DNA of 64,000 nt from Paramyrothecium sp. XJ0827. Its lineage: Eukaryota; Ascomycota; Sordariomycetes; Hypocreales; Stachybotryaceae. Positions 24,270 through 35,122 of the stretch are shown one piece after another. The first letter of the stretch is position 1; each line of letters opens with the position of its first letter. Under the pieces are notes generated by a model. That model was not told the origin of the DNA. It did no database searches and worked only from the letters and a program-made list of their open reading frames with translations. The stretch lies in the NCBI GenBank assembly GCA_020881915.1, contig JAJFPB010000009.1:930001-994000 (forward strand). Reading direction: 5' to 3'. The position numbers and the translations under genes are program-made.

Positions 24270-24719
24270 GATTATCGGCGGATTGCCATGTGTGATTCTG
24301 AGGATTGAAGAGAAGTCTGAGTTTCGAAGCTGGCTTTCATAAGTTTAAAGGTCTCAGCCATCGGACATGACGTCGGATGTAAAATCGGGGTCTTACTCTC
24401 GTGGCCCGGCACTCTGCAGCGCGGGTCCTCGGCGCCATCGCCCGGGTCTGAACGCCTTCTACGTAAATTACTCGGGTCCATTTTGGTATTTACCTAATGA
24501 AACATCCGGTGGCGATCGGCTGATTCTCAGCCTGCTCTTTTAAATCTATTTCCCTCCTTCTTGTTTTAGCAGGCTTGTAAAGACGATTCCTGTATCAACT
24601 GGTTGAACTCACACGAGGTTGTTCGCCACGTCATATTCTTACTGTTCAACACCAACAAATGTTTTGAAACCGAAAAAGCTCGATAAACCGCCTGACCGAA
24701 CATAAAATCACAAGTTAAA
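24270..24719. promoter_or_regulatory. Divergent promoter of PKS and A-T-R reductase
   Basis: A 450-bp interval between the two start codons. Within 24418-24480 it carries three CGGGTCY copies in the same orientation: AGCGCGGGTCCTC at 24418-24430, CGGGTCT at 24443-24449 and ACTCGGGTCC at 24470-24479. The last is 201 bp from the PKS ATG and 241 bp from the reductase ATG. The first and third recur in other cluster promoters, so they are candidate sites for one pathway regulator of Zn2Cys6 type (CGG half-site). This is an inference from sequence recurrence. Confidence 0.7.
24470..24479 (+). promoter_or_regulatory. Shared cluster motif ACTCGGGTCC, copy 1
   Basis: Exact 10-base match to the motif found in two other divergent promoters of the cluster. 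It lies near the middle of the PKS/reductase interval, close to a related AGCGCGGGTCCT copy at 24418. Confidence 0.65.
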
Positions 24720-27700
24720 ATGGCGGAGAGTTCTCCCCGTGGCTTCATTCGGCCTCAGTTCACTCCAGTGCCCGGGAAGGAAAGAGGCAACCCAGATCCA
24801 AATGAGATCACATCTCTACCAGACTTGATTCGATTCAACGCGCGAAATAACCCAGATCATATCTTCTGCATTCAGACTCAAACATCCCGGAGCGCTGGTG
24901 CGACTCCAAATCAAGACCCTACTTACAATGGGGTGTCCATCAATTTCACACAGCTCCAGCAAGCCGTGCGCAAATGTGCGAGCTGGTTGAGTGCAACCAT
25001 CTCCTCGAATGGGGCGACAAAAGATTCAACGCCTCCATCACCAGTTGCACTGTATCAAGAGAGTGATGTCGGGCTCTTCATCCATCTTGTGGCTCTTCAG
25101 AGCCTTGACATCCCGGTACGTTTGCAACATCTTGAGCAGATCATTGTCATGGAAAGCCGGCTAAACATCATTTCATAGGTCCTTCTAATCTCGGCCAGAC
25201 TGAGTGCACCGAACGTTGAGCATCTTCTTCGCGAGACGGGTTCTAAGACAGTACTTGCATCGAAGCGGACTGCTGCCCTGTTGACAGGACAAATTAACCC
25301 AAGTTTTGACTTGAAGACAGTCGAACCATACACTACATTCTTGCTTGGCGACTCCGAAGGCCAGCCAACCGCAGCCAACTTGATAGAGGAAACTGGAATT
25401 GATGAGGAAGGCCGGCTTAAGAAGTCCACTGAGGACAGCACCAGGAGGACTTTGATCCTACATTCATCTGGCACCACAGGGTTCCCGAAGCCCATACTTC
25501 TCACCAAGCGATACCTGCTTGGTTATGCCGCCTGCCACCAATTCTCGGAGCAGGAGACGATTGATTGGGTCAACTTCTCAACCCTCCCATTATACCACGG
25601 ATTCGGATTCCTAGCTCCTGGTCTCAGTCTTTCGCTAGGAATGACATGCTGCTTCCCACCATCATCCGTCATTCCCGCTGGGCAATCAACTTTTGATCTC
25701 ATCAAAGCATTCAATTGTCGTTCTTTGATGACAGTACCAAGCATTGTTGACGACTTATTTGCAATTGATGGTGCTCTGGAGCGACTTTCCACCCTTGAGT
25801 TCCTTGCAGTAGGAGGCGGTGCTTTAAAGCCAGACCAAGGACTTCGTCTCAAAGCGGGCAACGTCAATCTCCTCAACCATTACGGTGTCACAGAAATTGG
25901 CGCAATAGCACCTATTTTCCGTCCTGGAGATGACTACAATTGGCGGTTCCTTCGCCTTCGCTCCGATTTGAACCTGGAATTGCGTCCTGTCGAAGGATCA
26001 CCACGGTTCAAACTCGTAGGGTATCCAATGGGTTGGGACACGCATTTTGAGGTCCAGGACGAGCTCGAACGCAACCCAGAAGCTGATCCTCAGCATATTG
26101 AAATCCGAATTCTTGGTCGAACTGACGATGTAATTGTACTCAAGACGGGAGAGAAGATCATGCCGCAGCATCTTGAAGCCGCACTTAGTGCCGATTCTCA
26201 CATCAAGACTGCCGTTTGCATCGGCCAAGGATCGTTCGAGCCGGCAGTCTTGATTGAGCCGACCAAGTACAAATTAAATGATGCTGGTGATGCGGATTCT
26301 GAATGGCAGGCTCAATTGGAAAACCATGTATGGGAAGTGGTCAAGGCTACCAACGCGTCCCTTGACAGCCACGCAAGGGTTTCCTCGAAGAAAGCCATCA
26401 TTATTAAGCCAGCGGACAAGCCAATCCCCCGTACGGACAAAGGATCAGTGAGCCGTCGATTAGTGCATGAGATCTTTGCAGACGAGATTGAGGCTGCGTA
26501 TGCAGCCATGGACAACGATTTGTCAAATGGAAACGGCCAAAGCCAGGAGCTGGACCCTAAGGATGTCGAGGGAAGCGTTCGGACCATGGTGAAGAGTGTT
26601 TTCGCTGGCATTGAAGGACAAGCATCAGATCAGGACTTCTTCGAACGAGGCATGGACTCGTTGCAGGCAGTCAGACTTGCCCGACTGTTGAGCGTCGCCC
26701 TGCAAAGCCAATCTTCCGGTGACGCAGCAAGCTCGAAACTGAGCAAAGTTTCTGCGGAATTCATTTACCGAAACTCCTCTATCACTGCTCTGACGGCCGC
26801 AATTACGCAGCGAATTGTGCCGGGCGATCGCAACAATGACTCCGCCGACACGTATGATCGACTTATGGAGGTTCGCGCTCTGGCTGACAAGTTTGTGAAC
26901 GGGATAAAGGCAAACACGGAGCCGCAAGCTGCTGCCAAACTGCAGGAGCCTCGAGCAGTTCTCATGACCGGAGCAACTGGTAATCTTGGAGCCCATATGC
27001 TGAGTCGACTTGCTCGAGACGCATCAGTAAGCAAGATCGTCTGCTTGTACAGATCTTCGGCGTCCTCATCCTCGAGAGGTACAAAAGAAGTCGTGCTGTC
27101 TCGCCTCAAGGCCGCTGCAAAGACCGCAGGTCTTACGGTAAGCGCGGAAGGCTGGGGAAAGGTTGAGCTTGTTGAAGACGCAGAATTCATGGAAGCAAGC
27201 CAGTATTACACCAAGGAGAAACACGAGTCCGGTGATAATGGTGAAGGTGCTCACGAAGGCCAGTCGGTATTCAACCGGCTGGCTCATGTGGTTACTCACA
27301 TCGCCCATCTTGCGTGGCCAATGGACTTCCACCGCACCGCCAACAGTTTCATTCCCCATCTGCAAATGGTTGAAGCGCTGGTTCGACTTTCGAGACTGGC
27401 CCATGTCATCCGTGGACGGGATCCTGCGCGGCGCGTGAGATTGATATTTGCCTCATCCATCGCTGTTGTACGCAACTACGAAGACAAGGACACCGTGAAA
27501 GTTGGCAACAAATCTGTGCCTGAAAAGGTCACAGACAGTCCAGCTGTCGCGGCGCCAATGGGCTACGCTGAAGCCAAATGGATTTGCGAGCGAATGCTCC
27601 AGCAAGTCGCTTTGACCTGCAGTCAGGAAGTCGATCCGGTGGTGGTTCGTATTGGACAACTAAGCGGCCCGGAGACTACCGATGGTGTATGGAAAATAGG

Positions 27701-28209
27701 CGAGCACATGCCTACCCTCGTGAAGGCGAGTCGCATGATCGGAGCTTTTCCTTTGCTCGAAGGTGTAAGTGCTACCAACCGGAAACGTGAATGCATTTCG
27801 ACTGACTACGTTGTAGACAATGTCCTGGCTGCCAGTTGACAGGGCTGCAAAGTCTCTAGAAGAGATTCTGTTTTCTTCGCAAAAGTTGGACACTTTCCTG
27901 CACTTGGAAAATCCTGTGCGACAACCGGCGACAGACATTATGACAATAATGGCACACGAGTTGGGCATAGCAGACAAAGGTCTCATGCCCTTCGAGGAAT
28001 GGCAACGGAGGGCTGCTGAGCTAGGCCTCATAGAATCACTCTCGGATTTCTTTGGGGATCATTTCAGGGCGTTGGCTCTAGGATCCGTCATCCTAGACAC
28101 CACCAAGGCCAGGGCAGCATCAGAAACCCTCCGTGGATCTAGTGGCGTCAGCAGGGATTTGATCCTGGAATACCTGGAAAGGTGGAAGGAGCAGGGATTG
28201 TTTGCTTAG
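24720..28209 (+). CDS. NRPS-like carboxylic acid reductase (A-T-R)
   Basis: Predicted 1124 residues in three exons: 24720-25115, 25179-27764 and 27817-28209. The adenylation domain (about residues 20-540) shows the ATP motif SSGTTGFPKP, YGVTEIG and GRTDDVIVLKTGEK. The carrier domain (about 590-680) has GMDSLQA for phosphopantetheine attachment near residue 625. The reductase domain (about 725-1110) has the NAD(P)H motif TGATGNLGAH and the catalytic GYAEAKW (Tyr-x3-Lys, about residue 928). There is no condensation domain. This architecture activates a free carboxylic acid as an adenylate, loads it as a thioester and reduces it to an aldehyde. Head-to-head placement with an NR-PKS makes the polyketide-derived aromatic acid the likely substrate. 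The start is the ATG that begins MAESSPRGFIRP. The substrate is inferred from context. Confidence 0.92.
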
Positions 28210-28510
28210 AGGGCGCTTTTTCGGACTAGACTTATGAATCAATGTTACTCCATTTTCTAGAGCTACTGCATGCAGGGTCCTCCGCTGGGAAGCCATCCAC
28301 GTCAAGGGTTTGGGGCTATGTGTGTGCGTAGGGTTCACACAATGGGCGCTTCACTCGGTGTCTGCATTGCTGTCATCACAAACTTGTCTTGCCATGGAAA
28401 CGGTAGAGTTATTGCCGTAAACATGATACGGTCCCTGCCAATTACCTCATTGCGCTTGTACTTGGGCAGGCTGCACCTTGCCAACGGTACAGCATCAGCC
28501 CCCCGAAGAT

Positions 28511-28520
28511 ACTCGGGTCC
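28511..28520 (+). promoter_or_regulatory. Shared cluster motif ACTCGGGTCC, orphan copy
   Basis: Exact match to the promoter motif but between two converging genes, 302 bp past the reductase stop. It may mark a lost promoter or gene, an unannotated transcript, or chance. Confidence 0.45.
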
Positions 28521-28995
28521 CAGTGAGCGCACGCTGTCCACCCACCGTTTTGGAGGTCCTCACATAAAATCCGATCGGATTTAACAGGCTTTCCCTGACC
28601 AAGGATACCTCGTATTCAGCGTGTTAGCGGACCTGTTCTAGCAGGGCACATGAGGTCATCAGCACCCCTGAGTTCTTGCCGGACGGGTTCACGATGCCAA
28701 GTCTACCGCGCCGTTCCGGCTGGGAGATAACACGTTGACGAAGGTGAGAATTTACAGATGCAGGCTCATACTGACACAGCGGTTAGCCGGGGGCTTGATT
28801 AGGAGAGTATAGCGTGACAAGCAATGTCTTTGATCACCGTGACTTATTAGCACAACAAGGTCCAAACAGGACGTTCAGAAAGTTGTATGGGTCTTTTTCT
28901 CTACTTTTTTCTTTCTTTTTCTTGGAGAGACAATATAGCAAATTGAGTAAATATGAAGTCAGATTGTGAAGTGCAAGAATATTGTAAACTCGAGA

Positions 28996-29091
28996 GTAAA
29001 TTGATGCCATATCTAAGAACAAGGCCATGTCCAACAAATGAAAGTAAATCGATGCCAAATCTAAGAACAAGGCCATGTCCGACCAATGAAA
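28996..29091. repeat. Imperfect 48-bp tandem duplication
   Basis: Two adjacent copies, each beginning GTAAATYGATGCCA and containing TCTAAGAACAAGGCCATGTCC, are offset by exactly 48 bp (28996 and 29044) with a few substitutions. They lie just past the stop codon of the monooxygenase and so in its probable 3' untranslated region. Confidence 0.85.
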
Positions 29092-29138
29092 CGACTCTTA
29101 GAAGCCCAATCTGATCTATGTTTAATAACAAACTGAAT

Positions 29139-31774
29139 TTACACTTCCTGCAAGAATCCTGAGAAGTACTGGTCGAGCTTCTCTGTCTCCTCTGGGAAGC
29201 AAGACATGCCATGCCACAAATCAGGCCGCACGACTGAGACTGCACCAGTGCTGTGGTTGACTCCGTAAGTGTAATGAGCATCTTCGTTGGGCACGCGATC
29301 GTCGAAGACAACAGTAGCACCAATGCGCTTAAGAGGCTCCAAGAATTCACTTCCACTGGGGGCAAATTCCTCGAATTCGAATGGCAAGAGCTTGGCGACG
29401 AGCACAACATTGAAGACCTTGGATCCTCCGAATCTCTGATAGAAGCCGGTCGGATCCTCTAAAGCTTGCGCAAACTTGGTGAGCTGACGGCGAATCTCAG
29501 GGCCCGCCAGGGATGAGCCAAAGACAACTAGATGCAAACGAGCTGGGCTTGCCAGCTCGTCGTATAAATACCCAGTGCGGGTGGTAGAGAAGCAAATTCT
29601 TGGGTTGGGAGCCCGAACACCGTTCTTTACAGAGACGGCTCTCTTCTCAGTGGTTGGAGGCGCAATGACAGACTCGTCGTAGGGGCAGTCAACGCCAAGA
29701 AGGAATTTGCCATTGTTTCTGAAGAACTGGTCGATGAAAGCAAAGTCCTTGGCACGCCTTATCTCCCGGTTGTGCTTGGGAGCAGAGTCTCCACTCACTT
29801 CACCGTTGGCGTGTCCGTTGGTATGTCCATTTGTATAGCCGTTGGTGTGGCCATTGGTGTGACCATTGGTATGACCATTCGTGTAGCCGTTGGTATGGCC
29901 GTTGGTTGAACTTCCGTTCGGCTGTTCATTCATCACTTGCTGGACCACATGGGAGGTAGGAGCCTCGCCACGATCGGCCTTTTCCAGGGCTTCAATGTCG
30001 CTCAGGTCTGCGACAGCAAGTGGTGACCCGCAAATCCATCGCAGATATTCTCCAGAAACCTTGATGATCCGGGCTGCGTGCTTGCGTCGCTCGCCGTTGT
30101 AGGTAGGCAGCAAGCTATCGATCTTGCCATGACCTTTGGCGGCAAATCCGAGCTTCCAACCGAGGTTAGCCGCATCCAAGATTGAAGCATTAAGACCAAA
30201 GGCGCCCATGACGCTATGGATGTGCCTTTTGGAACTGTTAGTAATGCACAAGTTATGGCATGGAGAGGCCTTGGAGAAGAACTTACGCGGCATCACCAAC
30301 GAGATGAACGCGCTGATCAGGAGAGGAGAAGCTTCGGGCCACGCGCTCAGAAACTACAATTATCGTCAGCGAAAGGATCTCTGAGGTGTAAAGTTGAAAC
30401 ACCAGAGCTCGACTTACTCTTCCAGATAGAGAACCAGCTGAGAGTTGAGCCAAACTTGAGCTTGTAAGGGGAAAAGATGCGGTTGGCTTGCTCGAGAACC
30501 TCGTCTGGGGTAATTGTGTGGGCGTCCACGTTGCCTCCAGACTCAGCAAATGTTGCGTCTTTGGCCTGTCTAGATGCGCTGATGGGTCCAGTGTGAGACA
30601 CGTCCAGTTTCGTGTACAGTCTGTATGGTGTTAGTATTGCGATTAAGTCCCATAAGGATACACAACTTACCTGATGTAGCCATCCTCTCGAGGGATGATA
30701 CAGCAGCAGCCGTGCTCAGTGCTGATTACCATGCTGGCCAGTAACATTAGTAAACCATCCGGGTAAGAGACTTCTGACTGACGTACCCAAACACCCAAGC
30801 ATGAGGATAATCGGTCTCAATGACCGCATCAAGGATACCCCAGTAAATGTCGGTGCTGACACCGTCAAAAGGAATCTTAAGTGCCTTGCGAATGTTACTA
30901 GCGCCACCATCGCTGCCCACGACAAACTTGGCCTGGATGGGCTGCTGGGCTCCGGTCTTGGTGTTCTGGATGGTGCAGCTGACGGGGTATGGGTTTTCCG
31001 CGCTAGCGATTCCAACAGAGAAGTTGTTCAAAATTGTGTTGCGTTCAACAATGGACTTGTGGCGCAGGAGGTCACGAACGTAGATGCGTTCGATCTGGCC
31101 TTGGGTGATGATGTGCAGACCACGGTATCGCGAGTCCGATTGGTGCGATCGTCCGAAGGTCAGTTTTTCGCCATCACGGTACATGGCAGTCCTCTCGATC
31201 AGAGGTCCCTCTTCTGAAACCTCATCTGCTAGACCCCAGGTCGCAATGGTTTCGAGGAATCGAGGCTGAACACCATCTGCCCGTCCCGCAATGAGGGGGC
31301 CATCGGCCTTGTCTATGAACTGTATAAGCAAAAAAGTAGGGAAACCAAATTATTGCAAAGGTCTTACCAATGACTCTGCAAGAGACTCCCTGCCTAGCCA
31401 AGGATACTGCAAGACCAAGTCCACTGGGTCCAGCTATCAAGCTGTTAGCCAAGCTTCATTCACTCTACTCCAGCTTATCCGACCAACTTACCTCCGACAA
31501 TGAGGACGTCCACCTTCTCTTGAGGGGTCCACCACGATGGAATGCCGTGGGGGCTATTCGTGCCGTTGTAAATAGTCGGCCAGTCTCGGATAACATTGAC
31601 GCCATTGGAATTGTGTCGCGTCGACGTGACTAGGTCGACCCATGGGGGAGGAACATAGTCGTCGGGAATTGTGCTGGCTTCCTGAGCCTCGCTATCATTG
31701 GCCCGCCAAGAGTTCTCTGTGGCTACCTCCTGGAAGCCATTCTCCCAAGTAAATTCAGGCTGCTTGGTTGCCAT
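29139..31774 (-). CDS. FAD-dependent monooxygenase, phenol 2-monooxygenase type
   Basis: Predicted 767 residues in seven exons: 31492-31774, 31368-31433, 30787-31312, 30671-30733, 30418-30620, 30287-30353 and 29139-30234. The FAD dinucleotide motif GAGPSGLGLAVSLA starts near residue 94. It is followed by DKADGPLIAGRADGVQPR, the DG-type VVGSDGGASNIRKAL and the second FAD motif VHLVGDAA. The C-terminal third is the thioredoxin-like dimer domain of phenol hydroxylases. These enzymes use NADPH and O2 to hydroxylate phenols, so ring hydroxylation of the cluster aldehyde or acid is the likely role. Two oddities: about 93 residues precede the FAD motif, and an Asn-Gly-His/Tyr-Thr repeat (residues 514-547) is inserted before the C-terminal domain. 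The gene is divergent from the O-methyltransferase. Confidence 0.9.
29802..29903. repeat. Coding 12-bp minisatellite in the monooxygenase
   Basis: About eight and a half 12-bp units encode consecutive NGHT or NGYT tetrapeptides at residues 514-547 of the monooxygenase. The units differ at synonymous positions, so the peptide is better conserved than the DNA. The tract sits in a linker between the FAD-binding body and the C-terminal thioredoxin-like domain. Confidence 0.9.
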
Positions 31775-32245
31775 GTTGGAAGACAATTATTTCTGACCCG
31801 GCGATAATTGAAGGGACAACAGAGGATCGCAGGCCAATTTACTAAAGTGTAAAAACAAAATTTTAGGATCTAGAACATTGCGTATGAAGCGGAAGGCTGT
31901 ATCACCGTAACTCGAGTGTTTTATTATATGTCGGAATCGCCGGGCTTGGTTTCGGTCTTTAGCGCGGGTCCTGTCTCCGGTCCAAAATGGACTCGGGTCC
32001 GGAGCCTCCGGAACCGGCGCCGGCATTCCAGCCCCGGAGTGCCGGGCCCAGACCGGAGCACACGTCATTCTACGCCCGTGCATGGAGACGTTCTACAGAT
32101 ATAAGAATTGGACTGTCGTACGATGAATCGTGTCACAGCACAAGATAATCAGAACACATCGGCTGTGGTGACATCGAATCTTGCAACCATCATCGACGTA
32201 ACACCCGAGCCTTTTACCCCCGATATCACTTTTCGACCTATCAAG
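31775..32245. promoter_or_regulatory. Divergent promoter of monooxygenase and O-methyltransferase
   Basis: A 471-bp interval. It contains AGCGCGGGTCCTG (31961-31973), sharing 12 bases with the PKS promoter copy, and ACTCGGGTCC (31991-32000), 217 bp from the monooxygenase ATG and 246 bp from the methyltransferase ATG. The next 60 bases are very rich in CCGG palindromes. A 5-bp inverted repeat GTCCA-AAA-TGGAC lies just before the second motif. A TATA-like ATATAAG near 32099 faces the methyltransferase. Confidence 0.7.
31991..32000 (+). promoter_or_regulatory. Shared cluster motif ACTCGGGTCC, copy 3
   Basis: Exact 10-base match in the monooxygenase/methyltransferase promoter, paired with AGCGCGGGTCCT 30 bases upstream. 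The same pairing of the two motif forms occurs 52 bases apart in the PKS/reductase promoter. Confidence 0.65.
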
Positions 32246-34005
32246 ATGGCCATCTCCGCCAGCGTCGACCAAAACACTGCCCAGCTGCAGAAGCTAGGCG
32301 ATCTCATCCAAAAGACGATCGCCGATTTCGTGGCCGCCAAGAATGACAAGAACCCAAAGACCGAGGCGTCATTGCCATCCCGTGCCCTTTATGATGCTCA
32401 AAGAACACTAGAGTCCGCTGCTGGTATGCTCACAGAGCTTGTCAGCGACCCATCGAGTCGCATCATTGAGGTCGCTCTCCAGCACTATGAGGCTCGCGCC
32501 CTTCACATTGCCGCAGCACTTCGCATTCCCGACATCCTTGCCGAACATGGCGAAGAGGGCGCCAGCATCCATGAGATCTCTAGCCGTGTGAGCATCGAGT
32601 GGCGAAAGCTCTGTTTGTGCTACCCACCTTCTGCATAACCATTACTAACATAATTCAAAGCCCGTGTCTTGCGATGCCTCTGCTCCATCCACATCTTCCG
32701 TGAAGTTTCTGAGGACGTCTTCACCAACAACACCATTTCCGCAGCCCTGGTTGGCAACGACGGTCTGCGTGCCTACTGCTTGAACTCGTAAGTCCCGAAA
32801 ATCGCATACGTACTTGATCAAACTGGGCATCTTCTTTGCTAACTCTGATTCTACTAGTGGCGGAGATCTCTACAGTGCTTCCGACTACCTACCCCGCTAC
32901 CTGGTGGACGAGCAGAAGGGACCAGACTACTCTGTCGAGGTCACACCCTTCCAGGATGCCATCGGAACCAAGGACTCTCGCTGGACCTGGTTGGAAGAGA
33001 AAGTCAAGATCCGTGACATTCTTGACGGTAACCAGGGGCCTAATGGTGCTAAGAGCCCTTACCCTGGAGTCTACGGAACTGAGTTGCTTCAGTACCGAAA
33101 GGAGATCGCCGAGGGCGGCGATGATCAAAGGGAGGTTTCCCGACCGGAGCATCTGCTCTTCGGTACCGCCATGGTTGGTGGTGGACGTGTTTATGGCCAG
33201 GCACACCTTTATGGTAATTCCATCAATTTCGACCACACTTAGTTACCATAGCTGACATTCGCTTCAGACTTCCCTTGGGGCTCCCTGGGTAACGCTACTG
33301 TCGTCGACTGCGGCGGTGGCATGGGTATGTTCAACTCGCCGCACTCTCACTATGCATATTGACATTGACCAGGTGGATTCTCTCTCCAATTGTCTCACCT
33401 CTACAAGAACCTGAACCTGGTGCTTGAGGACCGTGGTCCCGTGATCAAGCAGGCCCAGACAGAGGTTTGGCCACGCGAGAACCCTGCAGCTCTTCAGGAA
33501 GGTCGCATCAAGTTTGTCCAGCATGATTTCTTCCAGGAGAACCCAGTCAAGAACGCCGACGTCTACTGGCTTCGTTACATTATCCATGACTGGGCCGATG
33601 ACTACTGCGTCAAGATCTTGAAGGGTATTAAGGCTGCTATGGGACCTCGCAGCAGAATCCTTATCTGGTATGTTTGTTCTGCGGCGCTGATATGGAAGGA
33701 TCTTGGAGGTCGTTGGCTAACCAGTTTCTCAATCTAGCGACCAAGTCATGAACACCACTCACGGTGATCCCCAGCTGCCCAAGGCTCCAGAGCCTCTCCC
33801 TGCCAACTACGGCTACCACACCAGGTTCTCGCACACTCGCGACCTGTGTGTTTTGTCCGTCATCAACGGCATCGAGCGTAAGCCAACGGAATTCCGCGAG
33901 CTCATCAAGGAGGCCGGCCTTCACCTCAACAAGTTTTGGGACTGCCGCAGCCAAGTGGGCTTGGTGGAGATTGTTCTCCCCGATTCAGAATTGCGTGAGA
34001 ACTGA
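32246..34005 (+). CDS. SAM-dependent O-methyltransferase (plant/fungal OMT class)
   Basis: Predicted 489 residues in six exons: 32246-32612, 32661-32787, 32858-33213, 33268-33324, 33373-33667 and 33738-34005. An N-terminal dimerisation/winged-helix region is followed by the SAM motif VVDCGGGMGGF (residues 295-305, split by an intron) and the catalytic His374 in RYIIHDWADD. These features define the Methyltransf_2 family that methylates phenolic hydroxyls. First-intron donor GTTTGT is weak but its branch site TACTAAC is perfect. An in-frame ATG at 32123 is possible, but it lies within about 25 bases of the TATA-like element, so I prefer 32246. In the cluster it would methylate a phenol, perhaps one installed by the adjacent monooxygenase. 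Confidence 0.92.
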
Positions 34006-35122
34006 TTCTCGCTCCAAGCATGATGGATGCATCGCAATGAAACAGTTTTCAGGTGTTAGGGAATAAGTAACGATAGAATGGATTTTGGTAGAGTAAGTGT
34101 CTAAACATAGAGCATCAATACAAATACAAGCTCTTTCAATCCATTTCCCTACACTTTGGTCTTGGGCTCTCGTGCGGGGGCTTCTCCGTAAACAACTAAT
34201 TGCCAAAGACCAGTGTATCAACCCTGCAAATCTTTACAAGCCAGGGGTTTATGGTATCCCCGTTAGCGGACGATCCCACTGCCCATCTAACGGTGAGGAT
34301 CTATCCTGGTTAAAATTTGCGAAATCCTTACAACTGCATGATCATGCGATTCTGGATGTAGGCAAACGCCCACGTAATATCAGACAACGAGATGTTGTAC
34401 TAAAATCACGATCTGGCGGCGATTCATGCACTTCCAATTCTGCGGGTTGCACAAACAGTCACTTCAATGCATTCGCCAAGCGGAAACCAGCACCAGGGAT
34501 GGAGGGAGGGGTGGCATAAGCTGATACGGCCAGTCCTACGCTTCTGAACACCCTCCCTTCTTTTCCCCGCTCGGTGTGCTTCACGAAGGAGCGCAAGCCA
34601 CTCTGACAGCGGCAGATGTGAGTGGCGTCAGCCCACTCTCTATAAGTTGGCAGAGGCAGCTCAAACTTGGCCAGGGGCCGTGCGGCTGCTTCAATCGGCG
34701 ATCTGGGGGAAACGGTGACACGGGAGTTATTAGGTGCCTCGATTTTGTGGTGGAACGGGACTAGCCAGTACGAACTTCATCTTTGCGGCTGCGTCTGTCT
34801 GTCAGGTTCGATACCCGTTTTAGAAGCGGCGGCCACCGAAACTGTGAGAAAGGATGATGGGCTACCAGGATCAGCGCGTTGTTCATACAATGAGGAATTT
34901 CTCGTCCCCAGTTGGGCATCTTTTGACTACTGTTCACGGATCACTTGTTCGGTTGGTTAAGTCTTTGAGTAAGCAACATGTGCTTATATATTGCAGAATA
35001 TTTGTACTTCTTGTCTAAGCTCTATACACGTGAATGTACAGTCCTCATACACCAACGTCGAAAGAATGAAAGAAAGTCCGTGATGTGCCTGCTGGCCTCA
35101 TACCTCTATAGTATGATCACAC
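34006..35122. other. Tail-to-tail intergenic gap, nothing seen
   Basis: About 1.1 kb between the 3' ends of the methyltransferase and the FAD-linked oxidase. No motif-bearing frame, RNA gene or copy of the cluster motif is visible. Confidence 0.5.

Larger units (their letters stand above)
28210..29138. other. Tail-to-tail gap with an isolated cluster motif and a 48-bp duplication
   Basis: This 0.9-kb interval separates the stop codons of the reductase and the monooxygenase, so no promoter is expected. Yet it holds an exact ACTCGGGTCC at 28511-28520, as well as a tandem duplication near its right end. No convincing gene is seen. Confidence 0.5.

Noticed and set aside
34760..34850. tRNA-like stretch with a GGTTCGATACC B-box and possible acceptor pairing AACGGG/CCCGTT
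   Set aside because: The T-stem does not pair (A-C and T-T mismatches), the A-box is poor and no cloverleaf can be drawn.
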